Assembly (NCBI GenBank): GCA_951230915.1
Contig: OX579635.1
Coordinates: 47,864,001-47,928,000 of the forward strand
Source of the DNA: Antitrichia curtipendula
Taxonomy: Eukaryota; Streptophyta; Bryopsida; Hypnales; Leucodontaceae
Reading direction: 5' to 3'
DNA length: 64,000 bases
The notes beneath the pieces are model-generated. The model saw nothing but the letters and a program-made list of their open reading frames with translations, was not told the DNA's origin and made no database searches. Both the position numbers and the translations under genes were made by a program. Positions 43,701-55,860 of this stretch are shown in pieces; position 1 is the first letter of the stretch, and each line of letters opens with the position of its first letter.

Positions 43701-45355
43701 TCGCTGCGTTGTTCGAGTCCTGCATGCATCTGTTTGGAGAACCTGAGGCCGTGTCTCCCACATATTGAGAATTCGGGCCTTGCCCTTTCTCCCAGCGCTG
43801 TTGAATTGCGAGTCTCTTTTCAACTCGGAGTTCAACGTTGCGCCGTGGTCGCCCTCTTTTGGCTCTTTACGTGGCTTTGACCGTGCCAGGGGACTGGTGG
43901 GCTTGCAGTGGGAACGGGGAACTCGGGAACTGGGATTGGGAGGGATTGCGAGTAAGGCATAGTGTGGCGAGTGTGCCTCCGTGGTTGGGTCAACTGGGAG
44001 CGTGAAGACGTTCCCGTGGGTGCACATGTTCAACAGTTCAACTCCAGGGGGCGGACCTTGCCACTGGCCCGTAAAGGGCGCGAGAAAGGGGATGACGAAG
44101 GATACTCGGGGTTGAAAATGGGAGAAGAAAAAGCCGAGGGGACGGGAGAAGTCAAGCCAAGTTGCCTCAGTCCAGGAGGAAAGCATAACTTAACTTAGGC
44201 GTGGGGATTGGGAATGGGATGGGGGGGTATTATTCAGAATTTTCTGATGATTTGGTATGGGAAGAAGGCTTCAATATCTGGGGATGAACAGGCGGCTAGT
44301 TCAATGTTAGCCGGAGGAATTGGGAAAAAAATTGGTTGCAATTTGAAAACATGGGCCAAAAAAACTAGTGAAAGAATCAGTAAAATTCCTATTTTGAGCA
44401 AAAAATAGGGAAAATAACCAGATGCGACATTTGAAAAAACAATTCAATTTAGAAATTGAAGGAAAATAGCTAGTAAAGCTCAAAAAAATTCCCAAAAGCT
44501 GAAAGTAGACCGAGTAGACCTTATTACACTACGTTTTATAGGAGAGTACCACATATTTATCCAAATAGGTAGTTCATGTATTTTTTTTAAATATAATATA
44601 TTTTTGGTCAAGGCATAAAATGGACACTTTGTGGGATAATTGGAGATTTTGGCCTTTTGTGGTGTCTACGCAAGGGGAGGAGGGTGGAGAAAATTTTTGC
44701 TAAAAAAGAATGAAATTTTTTTATAAGAAATATTTGGTGAGATATTCTTCCTTTTTCAATGGTGAAAATAGCTAAGTTGCTACCAAATCTTGGGGTAGTA
44801 TTGCTCTATTTTGGATGAATGTACATTCTTTTGGATGAATAATTGAATTTTCATCCATAAATTGTATATTTCATCTATTTTCATGGATGTAAATAGATGC
44901 ATCACTCTAGCGCAAATCACTTTTAACACTATCCAAAATAAATGAAATAAACACTCTTTGATCTATGGTAAAGAGATTATATTTATGGCAATCTTCCACT
45001 TAGTGGTAGTTTGGAAAATAATTGAAAATCTGTTGTAGAATATTCTTCAACAATGTTTGGATGAAATGGCAAGAATTTTCTCAAAAGAATTTTAGAATTA
45101 GGATGATATTTTGCATTTGGATGAATAAGTGACATTTCATCTATAAATTGTATATCTTGAATATAAATAATTGTAGCAATCTAATCTAGGTTGAAATTAT
45201 ATTACCTTGTAGAGAATTGAAAATAAAATCCATAACATATTATGTTCTTCTATAGCCCATTCTTGACTAGGTGTCTTACATGAAAAACGTAAAATCTTGT
45301 AAACCTTTAATTTAAAAACCAAAAATAATTGAAGGTGTCCTTTATAGTTAGACCC
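43701..45355. other. distal upstream region of 4CL, then AT-rich spacer
   Basis: 43700-44220 is G+C-rich and open on both strands (e.g. 43677-44186 minus) without any domain, and is probably upstream regulatory DNA. From 44500 the sequence is AT-rich with poly-T/A runs and no recognised feature. Confidence 0.4.
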
Positions 45356-45359
45356 TTAA

Positions 45360-46377
45360 CCCCTAAAGGACTGTAACTATGTTTTCGGAATTTTTCATTA
45401 AGTAGATTGAAAGAAATTAGTGTTTGAAGTGACAAAAAACTTTTTTTTGGCCTTGCAAAAATCCTGGCAGTTGCACTTCACAAGATTACATTCATATGCA
45501 AAAATGTCCACAATGGTGGTGCTTCTTTGGATTCATTCTTAAAGGCAAGTTGGTTACATGCTTGAAAAAATTCAAATCATTTGGAATTGCACGAATACAG
45601 AAAAAATTAAATAAAAATTAAATATTTTATCTTTTATTTCTATTTCTTTGTTTCTTTATTTCAATATTCATTTCAATATTTTTTTGGAATTTTTTCTATT
45701 AAATTTAGAAAAAATCTATATCGCCAATCTGACATAGCACCATAGTGTTCCATCAGATTCTTTAAAACATTAAAGAAAAAAAAAAATTAAATTTTTTTTT
45801 CTTATAATTGCATTATTGCCATGCAATCTTGTAGCCTTCTGCAAGACCAAAATATTTCCTAATGGTTAAGAATTTAGTTATAGAATTGAAAAATGCCTAT
45901 CCCAATGGTTGTAATGTTGTAATAAACAATCTACATCCTATGATTTTATTTTTTCCAAAAACATTGAAAATTGAGTAAAATAAAGGACTTCAAAGTATAT
46001 ATTAGAATAGATAACTCATAACTATCCACAAACTAAAACTCTTCATAACTTTTGACTCATTGATCAAAATGGAATGATTCAAAGCTTTCCATGTATATAT
46101 AAACCAAGAAAACTAATTTGAAATTTTTGTTTCTAAGAAAATGATTTTTTTAAAATTTGCCTAGACTGCCCGTCCAAGAAAAACAACAACATTATTAGGC
46201 CATAACTTTTGATTCACATTTCCAAATGTCATTAATTTAGTGCGTATGAATGATATTATCCATACCCACCTTCTATTCAAATTTCAGCCTAAAATATGCA
46301 AATTTCTAATTACACATACTGACATACATGCCCAATATTTCCATGTTACGAAAAAATGCATGTTGGTCCTTTAGGGG
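45360..46377 (+). mobile_element. TTAA element, subfamily I (~1.0 kb)
   Basis: TTAA|CCCCTAAAGGACTGTAACTA at the left; GTTGGTCCTTTAGGGG at the right. The right flank reads GGGGGGAA instead of GGGGTTAA, so the right target copy has mutated. Interior words are shared with 11114-12048 (CTTCACAAG.T.ACATT, AAAATGTCCA.AATG, TTTGACTCATTGATC). Non-coding. Confidence 0.68.
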
Positions 46378-46661
46378 GGAAACATAGGATATTATATAGT
46401 CCCTTTCTTTCCAACACTCATTCTTGCATGTGCCCTCAATACATCCTCTTGCATATGTTTAAGGAATGTGGTATCCTCAAGAGGTTCACATAGACCTTTA
46501 AGTATTTCATTATGTTCAGTTATTGGATTCTTTTTTTAAATGGGGTGAAATGGAATAAATCAAGAGCTTGCAACAATTAGACTTGATTTAATTTGATCCA
46601 TGGAATTTTGTTTTGCACTTGTTGAGAGGAAAGTCCAAAAATATCTCTTATACATGTTTAA

Positions 46662-47524
46662 TTCCTAAAGTCCCAAGGCCATTTTTCCATCAAAAACCAC
46701 TCAAAACTGCCATTTCTAGAGCAAAGAGAAAAAAAAATTTGATGTTTTTTTTTGCATATTTAACCATAGGATCTTGTACTAGATTAGTATAAGAATGTGT
46801 GGAAGAAATTTCGGAGTTTTTGCCCGTGTAGATTGCAAAATATTTGCATTTAAAGTGAAGGAATCTAGTTTTGGGCACCTTGCTCAATTACATTTTTTAG
46901 CTTTGAACCTTTTTAACTTAAAATTTTTGCTTTAATGATTTTGAATTTCTAATTTTATACAATGAAGAATTGAGTTGAGAATCTAAAGGAAAAAATTAAA
47001 AAAAAACATTTAGTATTCACTCATTAAAAATTTGTTAAATAGAAGTAGATTCAAGATTGAAGGAAAAATTTAATCATTAATAGCTGTAAGATAGAATTGA
47101 AATATACTAATCTCAATGGTGAGATTGTTCTAGCAAGAAATCTTGACCTTGTGAAACTTTTTTCAAAAAGATGCTCTAATTGCCCAAAAAATAAGATTGA
47201 CCATAACTTTTGCATAACAAATCCAAATGGAATGACTCAAAGCTTCCCATGTAAACAAAAATAAAATCTATATGAAAAAAATTTAAAAGTTTTAATTTAA
47301 AAGTTTTAATTTAAAAGTTTTCTGCCCGCCAAACTAAAATTTGGTTTTTTTGTGCCATAACTTTTGCTCCCGAGCACCAATTGAAATAAAAACTACATTT
47401 TTGGAAAGCTAATGTGATTCTCTATCTTCAGAAAAAAATTCTTAAAATCACAAAAATTATTGATACCATAGGAGCTTGCCCGAAAATCATTTTGTCTCCC
47501 GAAGGGCCAATGGGACTTTAGGGG
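46662..47524 (+). mobile_element. TTAA element, subfamily II (863 bp)
   Basis: TTAA|TTCCTAAAGTCCCAAGG at the left, TGGGACTTTAGGGG|TTAA at the right. The interior includes CAAAAACCACTCAAAACTGCC, TAGGATCTTGTACTAGA and GCCATAACTTTTGCTCCCGA. Its inverted relative is 61701-62636. No reading frame longer than chance. Confidence 0.75.
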
Positions 47525-48097
47525 TTAAACCTAAAAAAACAAATCACGTGACTATCTAGTCAAATGTCATCATGTTCCTACCTTAAAATATAGTTATAAA
47601 AAATGTGTTTTGAAAGCTATTTATTAAATTGTAATTATGATTAACATCTTATTATTGAACATCAATTGGAGTTGACATGAGGCATATACACAATCTATCC
47701 CAACAAAATATCAATTTGAGGAAGAGTATAAACTATAAAAGACTTTGACTCTTTGATTATGTGCTTGCCATACAAGAGTGAGGTTTGCCTAGAAGTTGTT
47801 GTTTTTCATTTATTTAGGGTGGGAGCAAAAAGGGATCTTTGTTAGAGTAATGAATCTATCTACATCGATCATTCCATGGACACGGATAAGAAATCCAAAA
47901 TGTAGATTTTGACATACATTGATTGAAAATGAAAATGAATGCAAATATAAAATAAAATAATTTGTCCTATTTATTAGTGCATGTGACGCTAATTTATCAA
48001 ATTTTAATTATTTATTAAATAAAATAAAATAATACATGTTGAAATATTATTATACTATACCAAATTCTATAAAAATAAAATAATATAGAGACTTTAA

Positions 48098-48999
48098 CCC
48101 CTAAAGTTTGAAGGCCTTTTCTTCATCAAAGACCACTCCAAACAACCATTTTTTTTGCAGAGAGCAAAAAACTTTACAAATCGTTTTTTTGGCACATTTA
48201 ACCGTAAGATCTTGCACTAGACAAGTATACAAATGTGTGGAAGAACTTCATAAACTTTCATCGAGTCTACTATAAGATGTTGCGCATAAACTACAGAAAA
48301 TGGATTTTGAATATGTTTAATGACTAGTTATAAGACTTAAACTCTTCTTAATTAAAAAATTTGCACTAAAAATAATTTTTTTTAATTTTATGTTGAAAAT
48401 TTGATCTTAAAAGTCTCAGATTTTCTTAATAAAAAATACTTGGTTTTCTTTCTTTAAAAAATTATTAAGTAGAAGTTAGTACAAGATTGAAGGTTAAACT
48501 AAATTGTCCCTAGCTCTAAGATGGGATTGAAACTCACTAATTCCAATGGTGAGATTGTTCAAGAAAGCATACTTAACCTTGTGATTTTACAAAAAAAAAA
48601 ACTTAAAATTGAATTCCAAAACAAATCCAATATGTTATTTTGTCAAAAAATTTCTATGACTGAAAACAAAAAGCTCTATAACTTTCACATCACTAATCCA
48701 AATGGAATGAATCAAAAGCTTTATATGTATACAAATACATAATTTGTGAGAAAACTTTATTTAATTTTAAATTTCAAATTTTTATGGATATTATTTGTTG
48801 CTCGGTCTCTCCATTTTGAGCATATTGTGGCATAATTTTGCTCTTAGGCACCAATTGAAATAAAAAAATTTACTCCTATAAAGCCAATGTGTTTTTCTAT
48901 CTTTAAAAAAAGTTTCAAAAAATCTCATCAAGAATTAAAGTTACGCAAGCCTACCTAAAATTCATTTTTTCCCTCAAAGAGTGTCTAGGATTTTAGAGG
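48098..48999 (+). mobile_element. TTAA element, subfamily II (902 bp)
   Basis: TTAA|CCCCTAAAGTTTGAAGGCC at the left, CTAGGATTTTAGAGG|TTAA at the right. It shares the subfamily II interior (TTAACCGTAAGATCTTGCAC near the left, GGCACCAATTGAAATAAAAA near the right). Non-coding. Confidence 0.72.
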
Positions 49000-49386
49000 T
49001 TAATTCTATAAACCTATGATACTAGACAAGTGAAAATTGGACATAGACAAGTGAAAATTGGACATAGACAAGACAACATTCAAAGATGAATTTTTGTACA
49101 CTTGATTAGAGATTATTAAAAAATGCACCCAAATTTAGTGGGCTATTTTTTTAAGTAGGTCAATTTTATTGCCTTGTGATTGAAGACAAAGAGACTTTAT
49201 ATTGACAAAAATTACATCCCAACACTTATAGAAAAAAAGTCATAGAACATCAAACTACAAACATGACTATATGCTTACAAGGATTTGGTTCTAAAGGCCC
49301 ATATGGACACCAAATTAGAGTACAAGGCTATGTTGGATACTTCCAAAGGTCAATATGGGCATTAGGTTAGTGCACATGAACTTTAA

Positions 49387-50300
49387 CGCTTAGAGGACCA
49401 ATATGTGATTTTTGGCAGTGTAGAAATTTTGGGTAGGTACTTGTGATTGAAGATTTTCATATTTTTGGCTGAAATTTTAATAGAACTTGTGCACGAGGGA
49501 TATCTTTTCTATGCACTAAATTTCATGACATTTAGATATACGAGTCAAAAATTATGGCCTAATATGTTATTTTTTTCCCAGCTAGGCAATCCTGGCAAAT
49601 CAGAAAAAATCACTTTTTTTAGAAACAAAACTTTGAAATTAGTTTTCTAGAATTACACGTAACTATGTGAAAAGCTTTGAATCGTTCCTTTTTGACCAAT
49701 GAGTCATAAGTTATGAGGAATTTTAGTTTGCGGGTAGTTATAGATTTTTTATTCTAAAATAAACTTTGAAGTCCTTTGTCTTACTCAATTTTCAATATTT
49801 TTTGAAAAAAATAAAATCATAGGATGTAGATTGTTTATTACAACATTTCAACCATTGGGATCGGCATTTTTCAATTCCATAACCAAATTCTTAACAATTT
49901 AGTATTTTGAATCATTCTCTACTTCCTTCTACTTATTATTTTCTTCCTATATGTTGTACAACTCCAAATGATGTGAAAATTTTCAAGCATGTAGATAACT
50001 TCTCTAGGAAAATTAATCCAAAGAAGCACCACCATTCTAGACATTTTTTCATAGAAAAGTGAACTTGTGAAGTGCATCTGCCCAGTTTTTTGCAAGGCCA
50101 AAAAAATGATTTCAATGAATTTGAATGCTTATGTCTTACACTCCACACGGTGGAAATTTCTGAAATTTTTACCATATATTCTCAAGTCAGCATACTACAA
50201 CATCCTACGGTTACATGTGTCAAAAAAAGTTTTTTTTTCAAAAATTTGGTACTTGTACTTGAGCATTCTTGTTGAAAACATAGTCATGGAACTTTAGGGG
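49387..50300 (-). mobile_element. TTAA element, subfamily I, inverted (914 bp)
   Basis: TTAA|CGCTTAGAGGACC at 49383-49399 and GGAACTTTAGGGG|TTAA at 50288-50304. Read on the minus strand it starts CCCCTAAAGTTCCATGAC then TATGTTTTC, like the left end of 11114-12048. Interior words CATGTAGATAACTT and TTCCATAACCAAATTC are reverse complements of the subfamily I interior. Confidence 0.75.
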
Positions 50301-50393
50301 TTAAAGGCTATTGTACTGTGAATATCTTGGTGCTCCAAGACCTATTTTTATTTCTCCTACAAGTGTTAATGTAGAATAAGTTTGAATAATTAT

Positions 50394-50791
50394 GGTAGAA
50401 CCACCCATTACCAACCAGTACCTGGTTGCCAACCACTAGAGGGGATCAATTTCATTACATGCTAGAATTCAATTCCATGATTAATTTATGGGATGGTTAT
50501 ATTAGTGCTCCAAGGTCGTGATGCCATATGTCCTTAACTTTGGGTGCTCAAGTGAGTAGCAATTACTCTTACAGTGATCAATTATGCCATGACTCTACAA
50601 AGTGGAGATGGGTTGAGGTCAACTTTTGGCTTCAAAAATTCATAGTAAATTCAATTCAAATAAAGAAATCACAAAATTTTGGCAATGCCCATCATTTCTA
50701 TCTTCCTACAGGACTGTAAATTCACATTGCCTTTTACTGCTCCCAAACATATGCAAAATTGCTTAAGTGGTTGACCATGGGTGGTTCTACC
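50394..50791. mobile_element. candidate MITE with GGTAGAACCACCCAT ends
   Basis: The 15-bp left end GGTAGAACCACCCAT is a perfect inverted partner of ATGGGTGGTTCTACC at the right, 398 bp overall. Flanks (TAT left, TTA right) show no clear duplication. No coding frame. Superfamily unassigned. Confidence 0.5.
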
Positions 50792-51202
50792 TTAAGTGAA
50801 AAATGAGCCACCCCTAGTACAACAACAGTGTCTTCTAGCATATCTGCTTGTATTATTTTAAATCGTTGTTCCGGTACTAGAATTTAATTGTGACACCAAA
50901 ATTTGTCCCCTCACTCAATCATGTGCCCATTCCTCTGGCACGTCAATTTCGTTCTTCAAAACTTGAAGTTCAATGCTCCTGACAACCGACCTTTGAAGCA
51001 GACACAGACTCTCTTTTGCTTCTGTGAATGTGGTCGTCAATAAACAGACCTTCACATTCATTTTGGAGCTCCGTCCACCTGCCCATCACAACAAAGTCAA
51101 AGAATTTATTCAAGCTAAATACTGAGGTACCAACACCCAATTCGGTAACCATTTAAACTCCTGCACAATGAGCTCATGTTGATTTTGAGAATGGACACCA
51201 TC
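50792..51202. other. spacer, no gene recognised
   Basis: A minus-strand open frame at 50970-51152 is short and shows no motif. No repeats noticed. Confidence 0.4.
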
Positions 51203-51206
51203 TTAA

Positions 51207-53254
51207 CCCCTAAATGCCTAGGGTCCTTTCTGAGCTTCTTGGAATTTGCTCTAAATTGAACAAAAAGTCGACACTTTGATAAGTTTTATCAATTTTGTTG
51301 ACTTGAAACCGTACAAATTCAAACCAAACATGTCCGAGATCACATAGGAAAAGAAAACACAACAATATCACTTATGGATTGAAAGATCATAATGATTGAT
51401 CATGAGGCTATTAAAATTGTGAAAGTGATTTGAAGTCTTTCAATCCTCTTTTTACATGTCAAATTTAAAAAACTGATCAACAAAAAAATATGAGGTTAAA
51501 GGGCATGACATGCATAACTCAATCAATTTATGGCTTTTCAAAATCTACTCTACAATTTTCTTAAATGAATTTCTTATGTGATTTTTTCTCCAAGATCTAA
51601 TGTATTTGAGGTTCGTCTCTAAGAGTCCTCAACACTAGAAAATCAAGATTTGCAACAAACACCCTTGAGCAAAATCTTGAATAAAAAAATCATAATCATA
51701 ATTAGACATTCTTGCACTTGAAGGGTGCAACATTGCACTTGGCTTGTACACCACCCAAAGAAAACAATTTCAAATATTGGGGGGAGATAAAGTTAATCAA
51801 ATACATCATTCACTCTTTGAAAGAAAAGTTGTCCTATTAATATTTGTCATAATACTCCATACTTTATAATTACTTCAATAAAATCTTGTGCATATTTCAC
51901 TCCACACTGCTTTGAAGACATGTTTGTCTACGTTTCACATTCAAGCACATCTGAATGTCTACAACTACAAGGTTTGAAGTGCATTGAATTACACAATACT
52001 TATCTAATACATATCCAAATCATTTTGCAAGCGTTTGTCATCTAGGTTTTCCATCTGCATTGCCATGTACTCCACAAAATGTAGTTTAGCCTCCGGTAGA
52101 ATGATTATTGTCCTTTCAATTTGCACACCATGCACTGTATTGTTTGAACATACTATGTGGCCACTTCTTCCTGTAAGGGGAACATCCACCCATTAATACT
52201 TAGAGGCTTCTTTTTCAATCTAGACAAACCTCTCACCAAATGGTTCCCATGTAGCTTCTATACAGTTTGTGTACCTTACTCTGTTACTACCTGCCTCCTC
52301 TTGCACTCCGGGTCTTAAAGCTGGCCAATATCGCATGACCTTCATCTTCAAGGGCCACTTCCTGTGATCAAATTCCAATACCTTCCCTACATAAAATGGT
52401 ACCCTTGCTCTTACTTCATTCAATTCTACAATAATTGCCATAAAGTGGCCTACAACAACGTCATTATCCGGATTGAATGGAAGAAACGGATCTCCACGTG
52501 CATCTTCTATTGCTTCATGTACCAATTCATTTCTTCTAAATCTCTTCCTACCCCCTATTATTATTCTTGATGCTTCTTGTGGGGGTCTATCTTTGTAGGG
52601 TCCGAAATATCCTCTTTTCTTTGGATTACGCATTGTTGCCATAATCAAAGCCACTGATGTACTTCCTACTACATTCCTAGGATCATCATTTTTTGCAATA
52701 GAATTCATAATTGCTTCTTTGACATATGGTAAAATATCACCATTTTCATTGTCATTGGAGACATCGCTTGGCCAAAATAAAAATTTGTAAAAGGCTTCTC
52801 TATTTGATTGGGAAAAATACTCCAAATACTCCTTGAATTTACTTGTCTCCATAGCAGCTTCCAATTTTTTCATCCGATTGATGTCTCTCATTACCAACTT
52901 TTCTTTGTATGCAATGAATTTGTCTAGCACTTTCAATTGTCTTTGATTTGCTGCAAAGACCTCTGCAAGGTCTGGTCTTTCTGCTACATGTAGTAGTGAG
53001 TTTAAACACAAATGACCTCCACTTGGACTCCACTCCTCTAAACTAAAATGTTTGCGTTGCACGTAGACCACTCCATTTTCCATGTAAAACCATTCATGTT
53101 CAAAATCATCATTCATGTTCAAAATCAGATTTTTGATGCTAAAAGTAGACTTTTTAGAAATAATTCTTCAAAACTAAACGATTAAAAATAATAAAGTGGT
53201 TAGGAATTATTTAACTTCAAAGTATTATTAACATTAGAATTTGGCATTTAAAGG
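51207..53254. mobile_element. TTAA element, subfamily III, gene-bearing (2,048 bp)
   Basis: TTAA|CCCCTAAATGCCTAGGG at 51203-51219 and GGCATTTAAAGG|TTAA at 53243-53258. The outer ~490 bp (left) and ~150 bp (right) match the 620-bp element at 19022-19641. The middle holds a two-exon ORF on the minus strand that is lacking in that relative. It is the longest TTAA element of the window and the only one with a coding frame. It could be the less-deleted form from which short copies arose, or a copy that captured foreign sequence. Confidence 0.7.
52004..53116 (-). CDS. unrecognised 348-aa protein carried by a TTAA transposon, two exons
   Basis: The exons are 53116-52237 and 52170-52004, joined across a 66-bp intron (donor TTTG|GTGAGA, acceptor CCCCTTACAG|GA). 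Without splicing, the frame meets TAG and TAA inside that intron. With it, 348 codons stay open to a TAG at 52004. The ATG at 53116 lies about 140 bp inside the right terminus of the transposon. The N-terminal half is helical and charged (a K/E-rich segment around KYKEKLVMRD...KKLEAAME). A basic stretch GGRKRFRRNE lies near the middle. The C-terminal part (VPFYVGKVLEF..WPLKMKVMRYWP) looks like a small beta-barrel of chromo/BAH type, which is only my inference. I see no DDE/D catalytic signature and no zinc-finger cluster, so it is not a standard piggyBac transposase. It may be an accessory protein, the tail of a larger transposase, or a captured host fragment. Confidence 0.6.
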
Positions 53255-53258
53255 TTAA

Positions 53259-53703
53259 CATCAAAATTTGTGTTCATTTATCGATAATTACTTGAATTCT
53301 TATACCAATGAAAAAAATTCATGCAAATAATGCATTCATTGTTGCATTGGATTCCTACTTGATTTCCTAATAACAAGAATATATATATATAAAATATCAT
53401 TTTCAAATATGAACTAGACTGAATGCTAAACAAAGTACAACATTGGTGCAACATTTATTCAATGAACTTTTCATTCATTGAATATAATGTTTGGATTTTT
53501 AGCCCATTGGATCCCATTCAACTTTCTTGAACAATGCATTTTTCAGTATCTAATTACAAAATTACATTTTTCTTATAGATGTATGAGAATATAAACACAA
53601 AATCTAATTGTAGAATGGGATGTACACTTGGTGGTGCTATGGTATGTGAAATGTACTACCCATCCATCAATGCACTTTGCAACATATTTTTCCTACAACA
53701 TAT
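53259..53703. other. spacer, no gene recognised
   Basis: AT-rich with a short (AT)n patch near 53381. No frame or terminal repeats. Confidence 0.45.
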
Positions 53704-53739
53704 ATGCACTATAACAAAATGGATGTTTTATGACTGCAA

Positions 53740-54545
53740 AACATGACTGCAATGAGTTGTAAAATCTCAAAATATGACTCCCGCAGAAATCATTGTAGAT
53801 GACGCGCAATATAACTAGGTCTAGTCATTACCGACTAGTCATATTTGTAGTCATTTAGATTGGGAGTATAATATGTCATATTTTGCCAATTTGGCGTATA
53901 TATTGAGTACCCTTGAAGTTTTGACTTCCTCTTGAGCTGCCCGAGCAAAGAAAAAAAATCCTATGTGGCATATGATTCTATGTAGTCATATTTTTGGCTG
54001 ACATGGAACATGACTACAATGAGTCATATTTGGATTGACATGACATATGATTTTGTATAGTCATATTTTTGGTTGATGTGAAATATGACTTTTGTGAGTC
54101 ATATTTTCTATTGATATGATAAATGATTCTTGTGAGTCATATTTTTTTGTTGATGTAAAAAATGACTTTTATGAGTCATATTCTCTGTTGATGTAGAAAA
54201 TGACTCTTATGAGTCATATTTTTTATTGATGTGGAATATGACCTTTGTAATTCATATTTTCTATTGATGTGAATTATAACTCTTGTGACTCATATTTTCT
54301 GTTGATCTAGAATATAACCTTCATGAGTCATTTAAAAAAAATGTAAAATATGACTATTGTAAGTTATATTTTTGACTAATGTGACAATTTCTATGGAGTG
54401 TTACTAATAATTTAATGATTGAATGTAGTCATATTTAAAAAAATACAGAGTTACATTTTGGTATGATCATGAGTATTATGTGACTACAGCCAATTATATT
54501 TTGGCCAAGATATATTGTGAAATATGACTCAAGCAAATGAAATTC
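53740..54545. repeat. left subterminal AGTCATAT array
   Basis: GAGTCATATTTT or a close variant recurs every ~30-60 bp, interleaved with ATATGACT and linked by TTGATGTGAAATATGACT-like units. Such arrays in CACTA elements are the binding sites for the element's TNPA-type protein in the best-studied cases (En/Spm). Binding here is inferred. Confidence 0.75.
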
Positions 54546-55199
54546 TATATTAGTGAGAGTTGCATTTCTTAGATTTGTGTGTAGTTTGTAATTGGAATAA
54601 CTAAGGTTTATAAAATAGCTTATGTCATGAACTACAATCATATTTTTCATACATTCAAAATGAACATGACGCATTGCAATCATGCACCAACATGGTTTAG
54701 CAACTAAACAAAAGATTCTATCAAATTAAAAACAAGTACATACGATTTTTGAGATGCACAAGAGACACTTACACTAAAAAAAAAACACAAAAAATAATAT
54801 GACTCTTTTCAGTGACATTTATTAGTCACTAATACAAAATATATCACAATGACATTCTATAAATGTACATTCCCACACACTTATAGGACCTGTATTCCTT
54901 ACAAAGATGTGAAGATGTTGCTTTTCTAATGTTGTAAGTAGCCTCCAATAACTTTATTCCAATTTTTGGTGCCTACATATACAATCAACAAGGTTAATTT
55001 TTAGTGAATAAACAATATAGATCAACCTTCAAAGATTTAAGGCAACACAAAATATGTAGTATAAATTTAAGATTTAAAAAAAAGCCATAGCCAGTTAACC
55101 ACTATATCTTTACAAATTGAAAATAAAAAAGAGGAAAGAATAACACCAGACATAACTACTATATCTTTAGAAATTTCAAGTAAATAACAAGAAATAATG

Positions 55200-55860
55200 A
55201 CATCATAACCATTTTTTCTCTAAAAATTACAAATAGACAAGAAAAAAGAATAATAATAGTGATAAAAGAAACAATAAGCAAAAGATAACAAGTGCTAAAA
55301 GGTAAGATGCAAAAAAATGCAACAAGAAGTAAGAAGAAGCTAGAATTAAAATGTAACAATAAACAACAAAAAGCACAAATTAAGATGCAACAAATAACAA
55401 CAAAAAGCAAAAAAATAAGATGCAATAAGAAGCAAAAAGCAACAAGAACAAACAAAGAGTATAAACTAAGAAACAACAAGAAACATGAAGTAAGAGGCAA
55501 CAAGAAGCAAAAATTAAGAAACAAAAAGAAACAAGAACTAAGAAGAAAAAAGAAGTGAAAGTTAAAAGGTAGCAAAAAACAAGAACTAAGAGGTAACAAG
55601 AAGCATGAACTAATAAGCAACAAGAAACAAGAATTAAGAAGCAAAGAGAAGGAAGAATTAAAAGGTAGCAAGAAATAGGAACTAAAAGACAATAAAACTT
55701 AGGAGACAACAAGAAGCAAGAAACAAGAAACAAGAACTAAGAGACAATAAAACTTAGGAGACAACAAGAAGCAAAAAACAAGAACTAAGAGGCAACAAAA
55801 TTTAGGAGACGACAAGAAGCAAAGAAGAAGAAAAATAGTCAAATGTTGCACTTTGAGGGG
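55200..55860 (+). repeat. purine-rich simple-sequence block (AACAAGAAGCAAAAA-type)
   Basis: Irregular repeats of AACAAGAAGCAAAAA, AACTAAGAGGCAACAA and AACTTAGGAGACAACAAGAA run for ~650 bp. The strand bias (A+G on plus) gives long open frames on the opposite strand by chance. It lies in the middle of the CACTA-like element. Confidence 0.7.

Noticed and set aside
43677..44186. 169-codon minus-strand open frame upstream of 4CL
   Set aside because: No domain; composition follows a G+C-rich patch that is open on both strands. It is more likely promoter or upstream DNA.
52004..53122. Two separate ORFs with nonsense codons (a pseudogene)
   Set aside because: A 66-bp intron with good borders removes both stops and keeps phase, so a spliced intact gene is the better model.
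55159..55692. 177-codon F/L/S-rich 'membrane protein' on the minus strand
   Set aside because: It is the complement of a purine-rich simple-sequence block; low complexity makes a long open frame by chance.
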